This document shows positions 22,521 through 33,985 of a stretch of DNA of 64,000 nt, in pieces. Within the stretch, counting starts at the first letter, position 1. Every line of letters begins with the position of its first letter. This DNA comes from Sanderia malayensis (taxonomy: Eukaryota > Cnidaria > Scyphozoa > Semaeostomeae > Pelagiidae), in the NCBI GenBank assembly GCA_013076295.1, contig RQOL01000449.1, positions 62,001-126,000 of the forward strand, given 5' to 3'. Made by a program: the position numbers and the translations under genes. The notes under the pieces are model-generated. The model was not told where the DNA came from, searched no databases, and was given only the letters and a program-made list of their open reading frames with translations.

Positions 22521-24309
22521 AGTAATAATATGTCATTATAAACAATTTTAACAAGAGTTTCTTTGGCTCAAGACCTGAACTAGACACCTAGCGAGCGAGC
22601 CTCGAGGAAGGGAAGGGCAAGGCGGAAGACGGGCTAGGTACGAACCCAGTAGGCCAACTTCAAATAAATAAATCAAAAGAAACAACAAAATTTGTTAATT
22701 ACCTGCCAATTAAGTGATTCAACCTATATTAGTGAAATGTTTAACTATTTAAGTAACAATTAAGATATGAAACAAGTAATTCAACAAGTTATAACATTAT
22801 TTGTTTCACCCTCAGCCTCTTCTGCTTTTGAATTTTCTTTTGATCGTTTTCCCCATAATATAATGTGGACGGAACGGAGGAACAAATAAAAAGTCGACGT
22901 AGGAGCTCTACTGAAACAGAACTAAGACACCGTGAGTCAAAAACGAGGGATACAGCATCTTGGTTATAAAACAGACATCACAGACTTTAGATCAGCTTTT
23001 ACTTGATCATGTAACTTTAAGCAAGGGACATTTTTACTTGACTGAGACCTTGTGCCAAACTACCAATGTTATGTTACATGATTTTCACATGTAGCTAATG
23101 ACCATGATTTGCAAATTGAAATTAGACAACATAAAGGTCTTGATATAGATGCCCACAAATGTAAACTAAAACAGTGTAGCTAATTTAGATAGAATGGAGG
23201 ACAAAAGGTTTTATATTTTTCATTTTTTGCAACTTTTATTAAAGTTTTACAGTTTACATTATCATGTTATTAAGTTTTAATTTTAAATAGCTAGCCGCTG
23301 TGGTTGTAAAAGTAGTGCATTTGGGCATTGTTATTATTATATTGAATGTAAAAGAACACCTGCTTTCCATCAGTTTCTGCGGTACGAATTGAAAACTCGG
23401 GCTCCCCTCCCAAACCCTCCTTCACTATACACCAGGAAGCATGCAAGAGGTGAAGGTCTTTCCGACCGCGGGCCTATCCTTGTCCACTAAAGGCCTGATC
23501 AGATTGATTTTAGATCTTGTACCTTCATAAGATAATGATAGTAATTCAGGAAAATAAATGTATACGACTTACATTTTCATCAATTGGAGACAACTTTTGA
23601 CACCACAACAAAAGATCTTTTCTTTTCCATGAAGTGTTTTGCTCACTTGTTCGATTTGTGATTCGTTTTGCGACTGATGTTGGAGTTCGTGAAACGAAAC
23701 TCAAGGCCAAGCACTCATCACCGAGAACGATTGGAGGGCTCCTTCCTAGTAACAGTTTTGTGTTTCCCAGTTTCAGTTGGGAAGTATTCAGTCCCTAGCT
23801 GCGATTGCTGACAGCTAAAGTGGCAGAGTATTACGAGCGCATTAGATGCAACGACAAACGAGAAAGGTCTAGTAGGATTGCAGAAATACTACGAGTACGA
23901 GGAAAATGATCTCTAAGAGGAGCAAGAGAGAAATTGTATTTGCGTATAAAATCCTCTCACAGAAGTTTGCGAATGATTTGGAATTTAAGATGGCAGGCAC
24001 TAACCAATGAAAATATATTTGGAAACAATGAACAATGACTTATTGTGCAATTTTGCGATATATAATTGTAGAAACTTATCCAATTAAACTTTTGCAATCG
24101 AGCTTTCAACTTATTCAAAACAAAGACGTGAACAATTTTTAGAACAGTTAGAATTTCATTATTTTGTTGCATGACCATTCTTTTTAATGACAACAGCAAG
24201 ACGACGTGGAATTGATTGATAAAGTTTATCAACGAAACTCTTTATCAACAATGTTTATCAACAATGGCTTATCGCCACAGTATTGTTCTTTCTTGAAATA
24301 AAATTAGTA
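22521..24309. other. No recognised gene (about 1.8 kb)
   Basis: Mostly AT-rich. The segment 22570-22670 is G-rich and unlike its surroundings. 24100-24240 has Tc1-like flavour but no motif I can defend. No start-to-stop ORF with recognisable motifs. Confidence 0.4.
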
Positions 24310-27018
24310 AATACCGTCACTTTCGTGCCATGTGTTCATTTAAGATTTCCTGTTGATAAAGAAGAGAAAAGAAAATGGCTTGCAAACATGCGGTTGGGAA
24401 ATTGGCAACCAAGTCACTACTCGAAAATCTGTTCCGACCATTTCAAGGAGTAATCGCACAGGATGCCATGTTACATTAAAACGCTCAGCTGTTCCAACGA
24501 GATTTAAGCAATTTCCCAGCCACCTCAAGAAGGTATGCAGATAACACATGTACTTGTTCATGTAGATATTAGACTAATCCTGGAAATGTCAGTTCCACTC
24601 CATTACTTTAATTTTTGTTCCACATTATGGTTCTTAAATTTTTCATTTTCAAATAGGCTACAAAAAACGCAAGTTACCTTCTGCAAGATCTGTGGCTGCT
24701 ACAAGCACAGATGAAGGTCCAGTGGCTAAAAAGCCTTGTCTTAAGCCTCTCCACAATGCCAGTGGCAAGTCAATAAGTGAGCTGCAAAAAAATTGAAAGT
24801 TTAAAACAAAAATGAAAGTGAAACTTCAAAAAACTCGTCGATTAAAACAGAAAGTAACTTCTTTGAAAGATTTAGCAAAAAAATTGAAAGAGCAAAATCT
24901 GATTTCAAGAAATTGTGAGGATATTCTTAGTGTTAAATTCTCTGGAGTATCATTGGAGTTGTTAAAGCGAATGATGGTCTGTGAAAAATCAGGAAAGGGA
25001 CGCAAATACTCTTCTGAGCTCAAGTCATTTGCCCTCACATTGCAATTCTACTCATCCAAGGCATATGAATTTGTCAGGAAAAATTTTAATTTGGCACTGC
25101 CACATCAAAGCCATATTAGAAAATAGTATAGTAAAATCCCAGCTGAGCCTGGTTTCACAGAGCCTCCATTCACTGCTCTTTCCCAAAAAGTTGAAGAAGG
25201 AGTCCGCAATGGTAGAAAGGTGGTTTGTTCCCTTATGCTAGATGAGATGGCCATCCGAAAGCACACTTCACGGGATGGAGAAAAATATCGTGGCTATGTT
25301 GACATTGGTGATTGCAATGATGATGATTCTTTGCCTGTTGCCAAAGATGTTTTAGTTTTTATGGTGGTTGCTGTGAATAACTCCTGGAAAGTACCTTGTG
25401 CGTACCTTTTGATTGATGGTTTGTCTGGATCAGAACGAGCTAATCTTGTGATGCTTTGTATAAAGAAACTTCATGAAGTTGGAGTGAGTGTGATAAGCCT
25501 TACGTGTGATGGCCCTTCCTGTCACTTCACGATGATGAAAGAGCTTGGTGCAAATGTAGATCCTGAACATCTACAAACCTTCTTCCCGAATCCAGTAGAT
25601 TCCAATCAAAAGATTTATGTTGTTTTTGATGTCTGCCATATGCTGAAATTGGTCAGAAACACTCTTGGTGAGGGAGGAGTCCTTCTTGACAAAGATGGCA
25701 AACAAATATGTTGGTGCTATATTGAAGAGCTGGAAAAAGTTCAAGATGCACAAGGCCTTCGTTTAGGGAACAAGCTGAAATCAGTGCATATAAATTGGAA
25801 ACAGCAGAAAATGAAAGTTAATCTAGCCGCTCAAACATTTAGCTCAAGTGTAGCTGTTGCCATTGAACACTGCTCTAACTCGCTTAAACTGCAGCAATGT
25901 CAAGGTTTGGAAGCAACTGTGAAGTTTATCTGTATCATAGACAAGCTCTTTGATGTCTTGAATTCAGGAAACCCATGTGCCAAAGGTTTTAAATCAGCAC
26001 TTTGTTCTGGAAACAAAAGCTTTTGGGATCCATTCCTTGATGAAGCATTTCATTACATTAGCAAATTAAAAGATGCAACTGGCAAGCTAATGTACAAGAC
26101 ACGCAGGAAAACGGGATTCAATGGGTTTCTTGTAGCAATTAAAAGCATAAGAGGAAAATTTCCTGAACATGTTGAGTCACTTCATGCCCCTTTAAAGTAC
26201 TTGCTGACATATAAACTGAGTGAAGACCACATTGAACTGTTTTTTGTTGCTGTGCATTCCGCAGGAGATTTTAATAACAATCCAACAGTACAACAGTTCA
26301 CATCTGCATACAAACGACTGTTACTGAGAAGCAGCATTGGTGGAGGGAAAGGCAACTACCAGAGGCAAGACCCAACAGCAACCTTACATGAGCTGGATGA
26401 TGTGTCCAGTGTAGATGACAGCACTGTCACAATGATAAATGTAGCTGTGATGAGAAAATATGATTTGAACAACAGGATGCCAACACCAAGTGATCATGAC
26501 TATGCTGATATACCAAACATTTGCCATTTGTCTGAAATTTCAAAGTCAGATGTGCAGACGTTGCTGTGAGGATCTTGGCTCAGTAAAATCGATTCGCACA
26601 TCAAAATTCATGAAAGAAAAAGACAAAGGGGGGCTGTGTAAAGCAACACAGAGTTTGGTGAAAATCTGTGAAGAGTCTGAACTCCGGTTTCAACGAATGT
26701 TAAATTCTACAGGAGGAAAAATTCCTCATGGTATGTCTTCAGATGCATGTTGATATTAATGTGTTTGATTTTTCTGACAATAAATGCCTCTGTAATAAAA
26801 ATTTCACATTCTCATTCACCAGCAAAGGAATTCCAGATGCGATTGCAGCCTCTGTTTTGGAAGGCATCAACCTATCGTGCATCTTCAGAGAACTTGATAA
26901 CCATATGTTTGATACAGCGGTGAATGACAACCATGTTTTTGGATTGATCAAGAAGATTTCAAACGTGTACCGCAAAATTAAGCTACACCATCTGGCAAAG
27001 AAGAAACACAACGTTTGA
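24310..27018 (+). pseudogene. P-element/THAP9-like transposase, decayed
   Basis: Exon 1 (about 24310-24532) holds the THAP-domain end: KRKWLANM, ICSDHF, then, after a frameshift near 24450, LKRSAVPTRF, the AVPT motif. Exon 2 starts about 24657 and enters a Lys-rich coiled coil (24812-24900), again with a frame slip near 24800. The RNase-H-like core runs to 26569: SLMLDEMAIRKH, LTCDGPSCHFTMMKELG, FDVCHMLKLVRNTLG, YLLTYKLSEDHIELFF, NNNPTVQQFTSAYKRLL, all hallmarks of P transposases. A TAG at 25124 replaces an expected Trp codon, and a frameshift lies near 26560. A last exon (26821-27018) follows an intron with donor near 26730. Terminal repeats were not found. In family members the protein cuts and pastes P-type elements; this copy is inactive. 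Confidence 0.85.
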
Positions 27019-27333
27019 CTGGTGAAAAATGCACAAACGATTATCAAAATTAGTAGATTTCAAGCATCAATAACTTCAGTTGTCTTTGAAAATAAAATGT
27101 TCTTAATATATTTATCAACTGTGAATGCTTGATTAGTGCTTAAAATTCGATTGACGGAGAAAAAAGCGTATTTTTCACTATTGTATCTCAACAAAAAGTA
27201 AATTTAGGCCTATGGCAGAGATCAACTAAAGCAAACATAAATGCACGAGAAAATAATTCAGGTGATAAGAAAACCGAAAGAAAAGCAAAATGTCTCACCT
27301 CGACCTCATCTCTAGTGATATGTGTAATGATAT

Positions 27334-27790
27334 TCAATTCGGTACACACTGGCTTGGTACCTCTTCTTTCCTTGAAATAAAAAAACAACCATGCTGCTTC
27401 ACAGCACTGCGGGAATGGCGGTCACGCGTGGAAACTGGTCCCTTGCACGATTTGGTTTTGGCTTCACTCTCGAAGTACGCAATGCGCAGTCCAGATTTCT
27501 TATAGATCAGTGCTATAGACCCCCAAAACATCACGGATAATGAATTGGTAAATGTGGGGCGAAAATAGCTGGGATTATTTTCTTCAGAACTCTTTCTCCC
27601 AACTCTCAACACACCAGAATCATTATTTAGCCAAAAACAGCACTCGTCGCTGAAAATCACATCTTTCCAATTGTCCATTGTCTAATCTTTGACAGCCTTC
27701 ACCAAATTTTCTCTTGCGGCTCTACTTTTTTTGAAATAAATGTTTTTTTTTGACGGGAATAACATTTGATGCCATACCGTAAACGACGAA
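27334..27790 (-). pseudogene. Tc1/mariner transposase fragment
   Basis: Minus strand from about 27720: AARENLVKAVKD, a stop, then MDNWKDVIFSDECCFWL (second catalytic Asp in FSDE), VLRVGRKSSE and LSVMFWGSIALIYKK, the usual DDE segment around the SDE and MFWG motifs. The frame then degenerates and the last catalytic residue is not present. The N-terminal helix-turn-helix region is missing. No terminal repeats identified. Confidence 0.75.
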
Positions 27791-28020
27791 ATTAGCGCCC
27801 CCTTCCAAGTAACCGCCCCTGCCAAATAATGTGATGCTAGTAGCCGCTGGACGTGTTTTTCGAGGCGGCTTTCATCAAAGAGTTCTATATTCGCCCTTAG
27901 GGGTTGAGAAATACTTAGTATACTATAATTTTATTTTTATGTTCTTTTTTACTTATTATTTTTCACCAAAATACAAATTTATCTTCAATGGATCATTCTG
28001 ATTACTAACAAATATCAATA
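27791..28020. other. No recognised gene (about 230 bp)
   Basis: Short GC-richer stretch (27790-27880) then AT-rich leader before the LINE ORF1. Nothing identified. Confidence 0.4.
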
Positions 28021-28822
28021 ATGGAATCAAGCAAAGATCTGGAAAAACTTATTCAAAAAGGTGTGTCATATGCCATTGCCGAACAAATGAAAGTTCATAA
28101 CGCAGCGATGGAAAAGAAAATAGCAGATGCCCTACAGATATTTACAACGCGTGTCGTAGAAATTGACAATAAAATAAACATTGTCAAGATTAATCAAGAA
28201 ACGATGGAAAATAACATCAGCACGATCGATCGATACATTGATAATTTAACTAGAGAAAATAAAGAAATGCGAAAAGAAAACGAGGCCTTACAAAAACAAG
28301 CAAAGGAAAGCCAAAGAAAGGTTGAAGTCGCACAACAGAAAATTGATGATCTCGAACAATACGAGCGTAAAACAATGATAGAAATCAATGGTTTCCCAAG
28401 ATCAAATCAAGAAAATCCAGTCAGCCTCACCCTGAAACTCGCCAAAAATTGATGTCCCTGCGTGCGAAGAAGAAATCGAAGCATGTCATTGCATCTCTGC
28501 AAATGAGAAGGCAGGAATAATTGTGGAGTTTTTGTCTAGGAAGAAAAGAGACCAGTTCCTCGAAGCCAAAAAGAAGTTAAGAGAGATCACCGTGACGGAC
28601 TATGGTCTCCAACCGTTTGTTAACAGCCAAGGTAAACTATTTATTAACGAAAGCTTAACTGCTAAGCATAAATCGTTATTAAAAAAAATTAAACTTAAGA
28701 AAGGGGAGTATGGTTTCAAATTTGTTTGGTCTAAGAAGGGAACTATTTTCATTTGTCGTAATGAAAATAGTCTTCCTATTCGTATTAATTCAATTGTTCA
28801 TTTAAATAAACTTAATAAGTAG
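28021..28822 (+). pseudogene. LINE ORF1-like protein: coiled coil plus C-terminal nucleic-acid-binding-like domain
   Basis: ATG at 28021 starts MESSKDLEKLIQKGVSYAIA. Residues about 25-120 are a strong Glu/Lys/Gln coiled coil ending KIDDLEQYERKTMIEINGFP. This is followed, after one frameshift near 28440, by AGIIVEFLSRKKRDQFLEAK, LFINESLTAKHKSLLKKI and GYKFVW-like GFKFVWSKKGTIFICR. The layout (coiled coil, then LEQYxRxxxxEIxGxP, then VxFxSxxxRDxFLxAxK) is the ORF1/FP-like form found in many metazoan LINEs and related repeats. It probably acts as a trimeric RNA chaperone. It is the upstream partner of the ORF2 start at 28857 and in the same orientation. One frameshift only. Confidence 0.7.
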
Positions 28823-28856
28823 TAGTTCAAATCCTTATTATTACTGTCTGAATCCT

Positions 28857-29790
28857 AAATGCTTAAGAGTCGTAAATGACGATGACATTTCAATTTGCTG
28901 CGATCTATGCGATTCCTGGTTTCATTTCAAATGCTCCTCATTAACAAAAAACCAATTGCAATCTTTCGTTGGATAAAAGTCTTTCATGGTTTTGTGCTAT
29001 TTGTTTAAAAAATTCACTCCCTTTCCAACCCCTTCCAAACAATAGTTTGTTAAATTTATTTCACGGCTCATCTTATTGGTCAGTGAAAATCGATAACACT
29101 TCTAATCCCCTTAATACCTCAGACTTTGAACGGAACTGCTCTGTATGCAACAAGAAGGTTCGTGACGTTGTTAAATCTATTCCTTGCCAAAATTGCAAAT
29201 GTCTGATTCATCAAAGGTGCTCCGGTCTCCAGCCATGGCAGTCGGCGAACTTTTCAAAAGTATTTAAATATTGGAGTTGTCCTCACTGCTACATAAATCT
29301 TTTTCCATTTGCCAAGTTGGAGATGAATGATTTACTCGATCTAACTTTCAATTCAAATTTTGCATGCCCGTGTCAAAACTCTTGCATTGAAGTGAATGAC
29401 TATCAACTCCTGGAAAAGCTAGATTGATACAAATTAAGTCTTTCAGAACATGACTCATTCTATCATAACGATATTAATAATCATGTAAATTTTCATAGCA
29501 ATTTCAACTATTACTCGAATCACAATTTTCATAAACTTATTAACAATATTAGCTTGACCCAGAAGAATAGGCCCAGTTTCATCCACACTAGCATATCATC
29601 ACTACTGGGTAGCTTTGATAAGCTAGAGAGCCTCTTACTTGATCTAAATCTAGACTTCGACATTATAGCCCTAAGTGAAACATGGCATTCTAAACTTAAT
29701 GATGGCCGATTTAAGAATCTCAACCTTCCTGGTTTTCATTCGTATGTTGGACTACAAGGCAGTAGTAAAAATAGGAACCCTATAGGAGAC
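28857..29790 (+). pseudogene. LINE ORF2 start: PHD-like fingers and beginning of AP endonuclease, truncated
   Basis: The first frame has CLNPKCLRVV and CCDLCDSWFHFKC, a PHD-type finger. A frameshift near 28965 moves to WFCAICLKNSLPF. Next is a second finger set: NCSVCNKKV, PCQNCKCLIHQRC and SCPHCYINL. After a stop near 29427 comes SSLLGSFDKLESLL, FDIIALSETWH, the start of an exonuclease/endonuclease/phosphatase domain (metal-binding Glu in SETW). Coding similarity ends near 29785, with no RT. PHD fingers upstream of the endonuclease are known from CR1-like and other invertebrate LINEs. The copy is truncated at its 3' side, unusual for LINEs (normally 5'-truncated), so a later deletion or insertion is likely. 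Confidence 0.7.
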
Positions 29791-30227
29791 TCACGGCAAT
29801 AATTTGAAGAGAATTTGGGTAGTTTGCGCGCAAAAGGGTAGAGATAAAGTTGAGGAGGGGAAGCATTTATTTTGTTGGAAAATAGTGGTCATTTGGTTGC
29901 ACAGATGGGATGCACTGCACCCTCTGACAAGTTAGTGCCGTCAGCCGAAAATTAAGGCAGAAATTCAGAGGAGAATAACTTTCTACAGCAGTCATATGAT
30001 ATTCGAAGTTGTATTGGAAGCAGTCACATTATGTAATTTTGGCCGATTTTGGTAATGGAAAGAATTTTGTCAGCGTGAATTCTGCTGACCGAGTTGGACA
30101 GTGCTGCTGACCCAAAACAAATCCCAATATTGGATCATGTGATCATTGGATCATATGAATTGTGCTGATTTTGTTACCAAGAGAAACGAGAAGGAAAAGC
30201 AGAGAGAAGCTGGTTATAATTTCAATA
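29791..30227. other. No recognised gene (about 440 bp)
   Basis: Sequence following the LINE break; no supported ORF or repeat family. Confidence 0.4.
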
Positions 30228-30714
30228 TCAGTACCCCCACATCATGTCAGATGACATGTTACTTTTGAGCAAATATTCATAAACCGAGCCACCAATGTGA
30301 GGATATAATTGTTGTTCTATTTCCTTCATAAATGATATTATTTTGCTCCTGACTCTTTTGTGAAATATTTGTTTACCATATATTGTAAAAGAAATTGCTC
30401 GAAAAAGACAATTTCCATCACCAACAATATTAAATACTAGAATGGGATTGTAAAGTGGCTTCAAAATAGTATTATTATCACACATATTAATTGATATTAA
30501 TTGAATTAATACCCAAAATCTTACAAATTTTTCTTTTACTATCATAAGAAAGTGGAAAAAACTTGAACTCATTGTTGTGGGTAATAGCAAATGTTGGACC
30601 TGGATTCAACGCTACATCCCCACATACAAAACCAGAAGTGCTACAAAATAATGTATGTGTGATTTTACACTGTACCCAAATTACCAATGTTTGCAGGATT
30701 GCATTTTTATCCAT
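30228..30714 (-). pseudogene. 2A-like peptide motif followed by an OTU-like protease fragment
   Basis: Minus strand: an ORF from 30714 contains FVCGDVALNPGPT, matching the ribosome-skipping 2A core DxxxNPGP except Ala where Glu is usual. A frameshift near 30500 leads to VFNIVGDGNCLFRAISFTIY, the D-G-N-C catalytic block of OTU cysteine proteases. The expected catalytic His near the C-terminus is absent because the frame ends at 30228. Both 2A-like and OTU modules are known in retrotransposon and Helitron proteins. Which element this came from cannot be told; it lies outside the Helitron that starts at 31230. Confidence 0.55.
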
Positions 30715-31229
30715 TTACTTGATAACATCTCATTTCCCAATTTGCACCTTTTACAGCTTGCATACAATGCAACATGGTTTGTTGTCTGGTATCATATAAA
30801 GTTTTTGCAAAAAACAAAGATTAAAATTGATGCTCTTAATTCCATCATGCAAAGCTCGAATATCAATATTATATTTGTAATTAACGAATCTCAAAGCATC
30901 GGTTTTGGTAAAACTGCCCAAACGCACCGCGAACCAAACCCAGAAAACACAGCATATAAACCAAAGGTTTTAGTTTCACGAATGTGGTTTGCTAGAAAAT
31001 AAATTACACAACTTAGTGACAAATAACTACAGAATGCAATTTAAGAAACCTTTCGACGTAGATAACAACAATGTAAATAAATTAATACAAGGACATCAAT
31101 AAATAAACATACAGACTGTTTATCCTGGCGACCAAAACTTCGTTACAAACAGCAGCAGTGCCACGCCTTCCAAGATTTCTCCCCTTGCCTCAACAATTAG
31201 CTGCTATTTATGTTGAGGCAACAGTCTCA
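30715..31229. other. No recognised gene (about 515 bp)
   Basis: AT-rich sequence up to the A that precedes the Helitron 5' terminus. Nothing supported. Confidence 0.4.
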
Positions 31230-32040
31230 TCTAATATATATATTCTGTGATGTCACGTGATGACGCATTTTCCCTGCCAAAAACAATAGATTCGACCCGA
31301 AACAATAGGTCGAACGCCCGAAAACAATGGGCCGAAACGGCGAACCGTGTAATCACAAAGGCTTTTTTGTATGTGGGTATATGGCAATGAAATTCACACT
31401 GAATGTTTAGTTTATTATTTTAACCAGGGGTAATGGATTTTGTTTTTCGATTTTCTCCTGAAATTTTGAATTATTCCACTAATTATTCTGCTAATTGTGC
31501 TATCACGAAAAAACTACGGTTTACGCTAGCGAAACTTCCAAATTCGCGTCCCGAATTCCATTTGCGAGCACAGTATTCGCTCTTCACGTGACCCGTTTCG
31601 CCTTTTCCTGCAATTTGATTGGCTCTTTTCGCGTGACCCACGTGGGTTGTCGATCAATTTTCGTTTCTCGCCCTCGGTTGCGGGCGACGCATGCGAATTT
31701 TCGGTCGTTTTTCGTTATTCGCCCTCGGTTGCAGCAGGTACTTTTGGAGAAGACGCGTGTTTTTGTTTTGCACACAAACGGCGCCTTTCAAAGTGTTTTA
31801 CGAGCTGAATTTTCTTTGTAAAGAGCTGCTAATTGTTTCAAAGACCCTAGAGAGTTGCAGGAAACAATTGGGAACACAGGTGATAGCATTGTTTAGTATT
31901 TTGAGTTGAAATAGTTGTAGTTTTTGTTGTAGGCGTTGCTTCGGCATGCCTGCAACGCTTAGGCCCAATGAAAACAAAGTCAAACTTATGAATTTTTCAG
32001 GCGCTATTTGCACGATTTTCCCCATTTAAACTTTCCACAA
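31230..32040 (+). other. Helitron 5' subterminal block (plus copy)
   Basis: Matches the complement of 48070-48878 and partly 20500-20840 and 61550-62110. Includes GTGATGTCACGTGA near the end, an imperfect palindrome. Open frames of about 108 (plus) and 75 (minus) codons are shared with the other copy, but no domain is recognisable. Confidence 0.75.
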
Positions 32041-32445
32041 GTGTTTGTATGTTTGTATAGTAGGTATAGTAGGTATAGTAGGTTTTTATAGTAGGTATAG
32101 TATGTATAGTATGTTTTTATAGTATGTATAGTAGGTATAGTAGGTATAGTATGTTGTTATAGTAGGTATAGTATGTATAGTATGTTTTTATAGTAGGTAT
32201 AGTATGTTGGTATAGTATGTTGGTATAGTATGTAGGTATAGTATGATTTCATAGTAGGTATAGTATGTTGGTATAGTATGTAGGTATAGTATGATTTTAT
32301 AGTAGGTATAGTATGTTGGTATAGTATGTATGTATGTATGTATGTAGGTATGTATGTATGTATGTATGTATGTATGTATGTATGTATGTATGTATGTATG
32401 TATGTATGTAGGTATGTATGTATGTGTGTATGTATGTATGTATGT
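32040..32445. repeat. Microsatellite: TATAGTAGG/TATAGTATG then TATG repeats
   Basis: About 290 bp of 9-bp units (TATAGTAGG, TATAGTATG, TTTTTATAG variants), followed by about 110 bp of TATG tetranucleotides. Mirrored in the other copy at 47470-48060. Confidence 0.9.
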
Positions 32446-32740
32446 ATGGGCATGAGTGTAAGCGAATGCAGCGCACAAAGTGCGCCCTATCAGTCAATGT
32501 TTCTTGATAATAGATAGACAGGCGAGCGCAGCGAGCTAACCCATTGTACGTGGGGTTGAAAGAGGCATGAGCGAAGCGAATGCAGCGCACGAAGTGCGCA
32601 CAATCAGTCAATGTTTCTTGATAATAGATAGACAGGTGAGCGCAGCGAGCTAACCCATTGTACGTGGGGTTGAATGAGGCATGAGCGAAGCGAATGCAGC
32701 GCACGAAGTGCGCCCTATCAGTCAATGTTTCTTGATAATA
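32446..32740. repeat. Helitron core minisatellite, 5' array of plus copy (about 2.5 units of 115 bp)
   Basis: Each unit has GCGAATGCAGCGCACGAAGT followed by GCGC and then TCAATGTTTCTTGATAATAG. The GCGCAC/GTGCGC halves can form a 6-bp hairpin. Confidence 0.85.
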
Positions 32741-32879
32741 TACAACATATATATTAGATAGTGTGATACAAGATAGTATTGCATGATTGTATATATATAG
32801 TATCATACAGTATAGTATTGCATGGTCATGTATAGTATTTTTGAGTATGATGTAGCATTGTATTTATAACTAGGGGTCA

Positions 32880-33985
32880 TCACTCGCTTCGCTCGTTCGC
32901 CCCAGCCCGTCAAGTAAAAAAGGCTTAATCTGGTTGGCGCACTTCGTGCGCTGCATTCGCTGACGCTCATGCCCCTTTCTACCCCACTACAATGGGTTAG
33001 CTCGCTGCGCTCGCCTATGGTTGGCGCACTTCGTGCGCTGCATTCGCTTATGCTCATGCCTCTTTGAACCCCACATACAATAGGTTAGCTCGCTGCGCTC
33101 GCCTGTGGTTGGCGCACTTCGTGCGCTGCATTCGCTTATGCTCATGCCTCTTTGAACCCCACATACAATAGGTTAGCTCGCTGCGCTCGCCTGTGGTTGG
33201 CGCACTTCGTGCGCTGCATTCGCTTATGCTCATGCCTCTTTGAACCCCACATACAATAGGTTAGCTCGCTGCGCTCGCCTGTGGTTGGCGCACTTCGTGC
33301 GCTGCATTCGCTTACGCTCATGCCTCTTTGAACCCCACATACAATAGGTTAGCTCGCTGCGCTCGCCTGTGGTTGGCGCACTTCGTGCGCTGCATTCGCT
33401 TATGCTCATGCCTCTTTGAACCCCACATACAATAGGTTAGCTCGCTGCGCTCGCCTGTGGTTGGCCCACTTCGTGCGCTGCATTCGCTTATGCTCATGCC
33501 TCTTTGAACCCCACATACAATAGGTTAGCTCGCTGCGCTCGCCTGTGGTTGGCGCACTTCGTGCGCTGCATTCGCTTATGCTCATGCCTCTTTGAACCCC
33601 ACATACAATAGGTTAGCTCGCTGCGCTCGCCTATGGTTGGCGCACTTCGTGCGCTGCATTCGCTGATGCTCATGCCCCTTTCAACCCCACTTACAATGGG
33701 TTAGCTCGCTGCGCTCGCCTATGGTTGGCGCACTTCGTGCGCTGCATTCGCTGATGCTCATGCCCCTTTCAACCCCACTTACAATGGGTTAGCTCGCTGC
33801 GCTCGCCTGTGGTTGGCGCACTTCGTGCGCTGCATTCGCTTACGCTCATGCCCCTTTCAACCCCACCTACAATGGGTTAGCTCGCTGCGCTCGCCTGTGG
33901 TTGGCGCACTTCGTGCGCTGCATTCGCTTACGCTCATGCCCCTTTCAATCCCACGTACAATGGGTAAGCTCGCTGGCAATTGGCC
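32880..33985. repeat. Helitron core minisatellite, 3' array of minus copy (12 units of 88 bp)
   Basis: Units start GGTTGGCGCACTTCGTGCGC at about 32935, 33020, 33108 and so on to 33900, about 88 bp apart. Each includes TTAGCTCGCTGCGCTCGCCT. Compared with the 115-bp unit elsewhere, it lacks the TCTATCTATTATCAAGAAAC segment. Near-perfect homogeneity implies recent amplification. Confidence 0.9.

Noticed and set aside
30228..30714. OTU fragment as a domain of the neighbouring Helitron
   Set aside because: It lies outside the Helitron 5' terminus at 31230 and on the opposite strand to that copy's genes; neither Rep-helicase copy contains an OTU block.
32880..33985. CRISPR-like array of regular repeats
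   Set aside because: Units are contiguous 88-bp minisatellite copies without unique spacers, in a eukaryotic intron-bearing context, and match Helitron subterminal repeats elsewhere.
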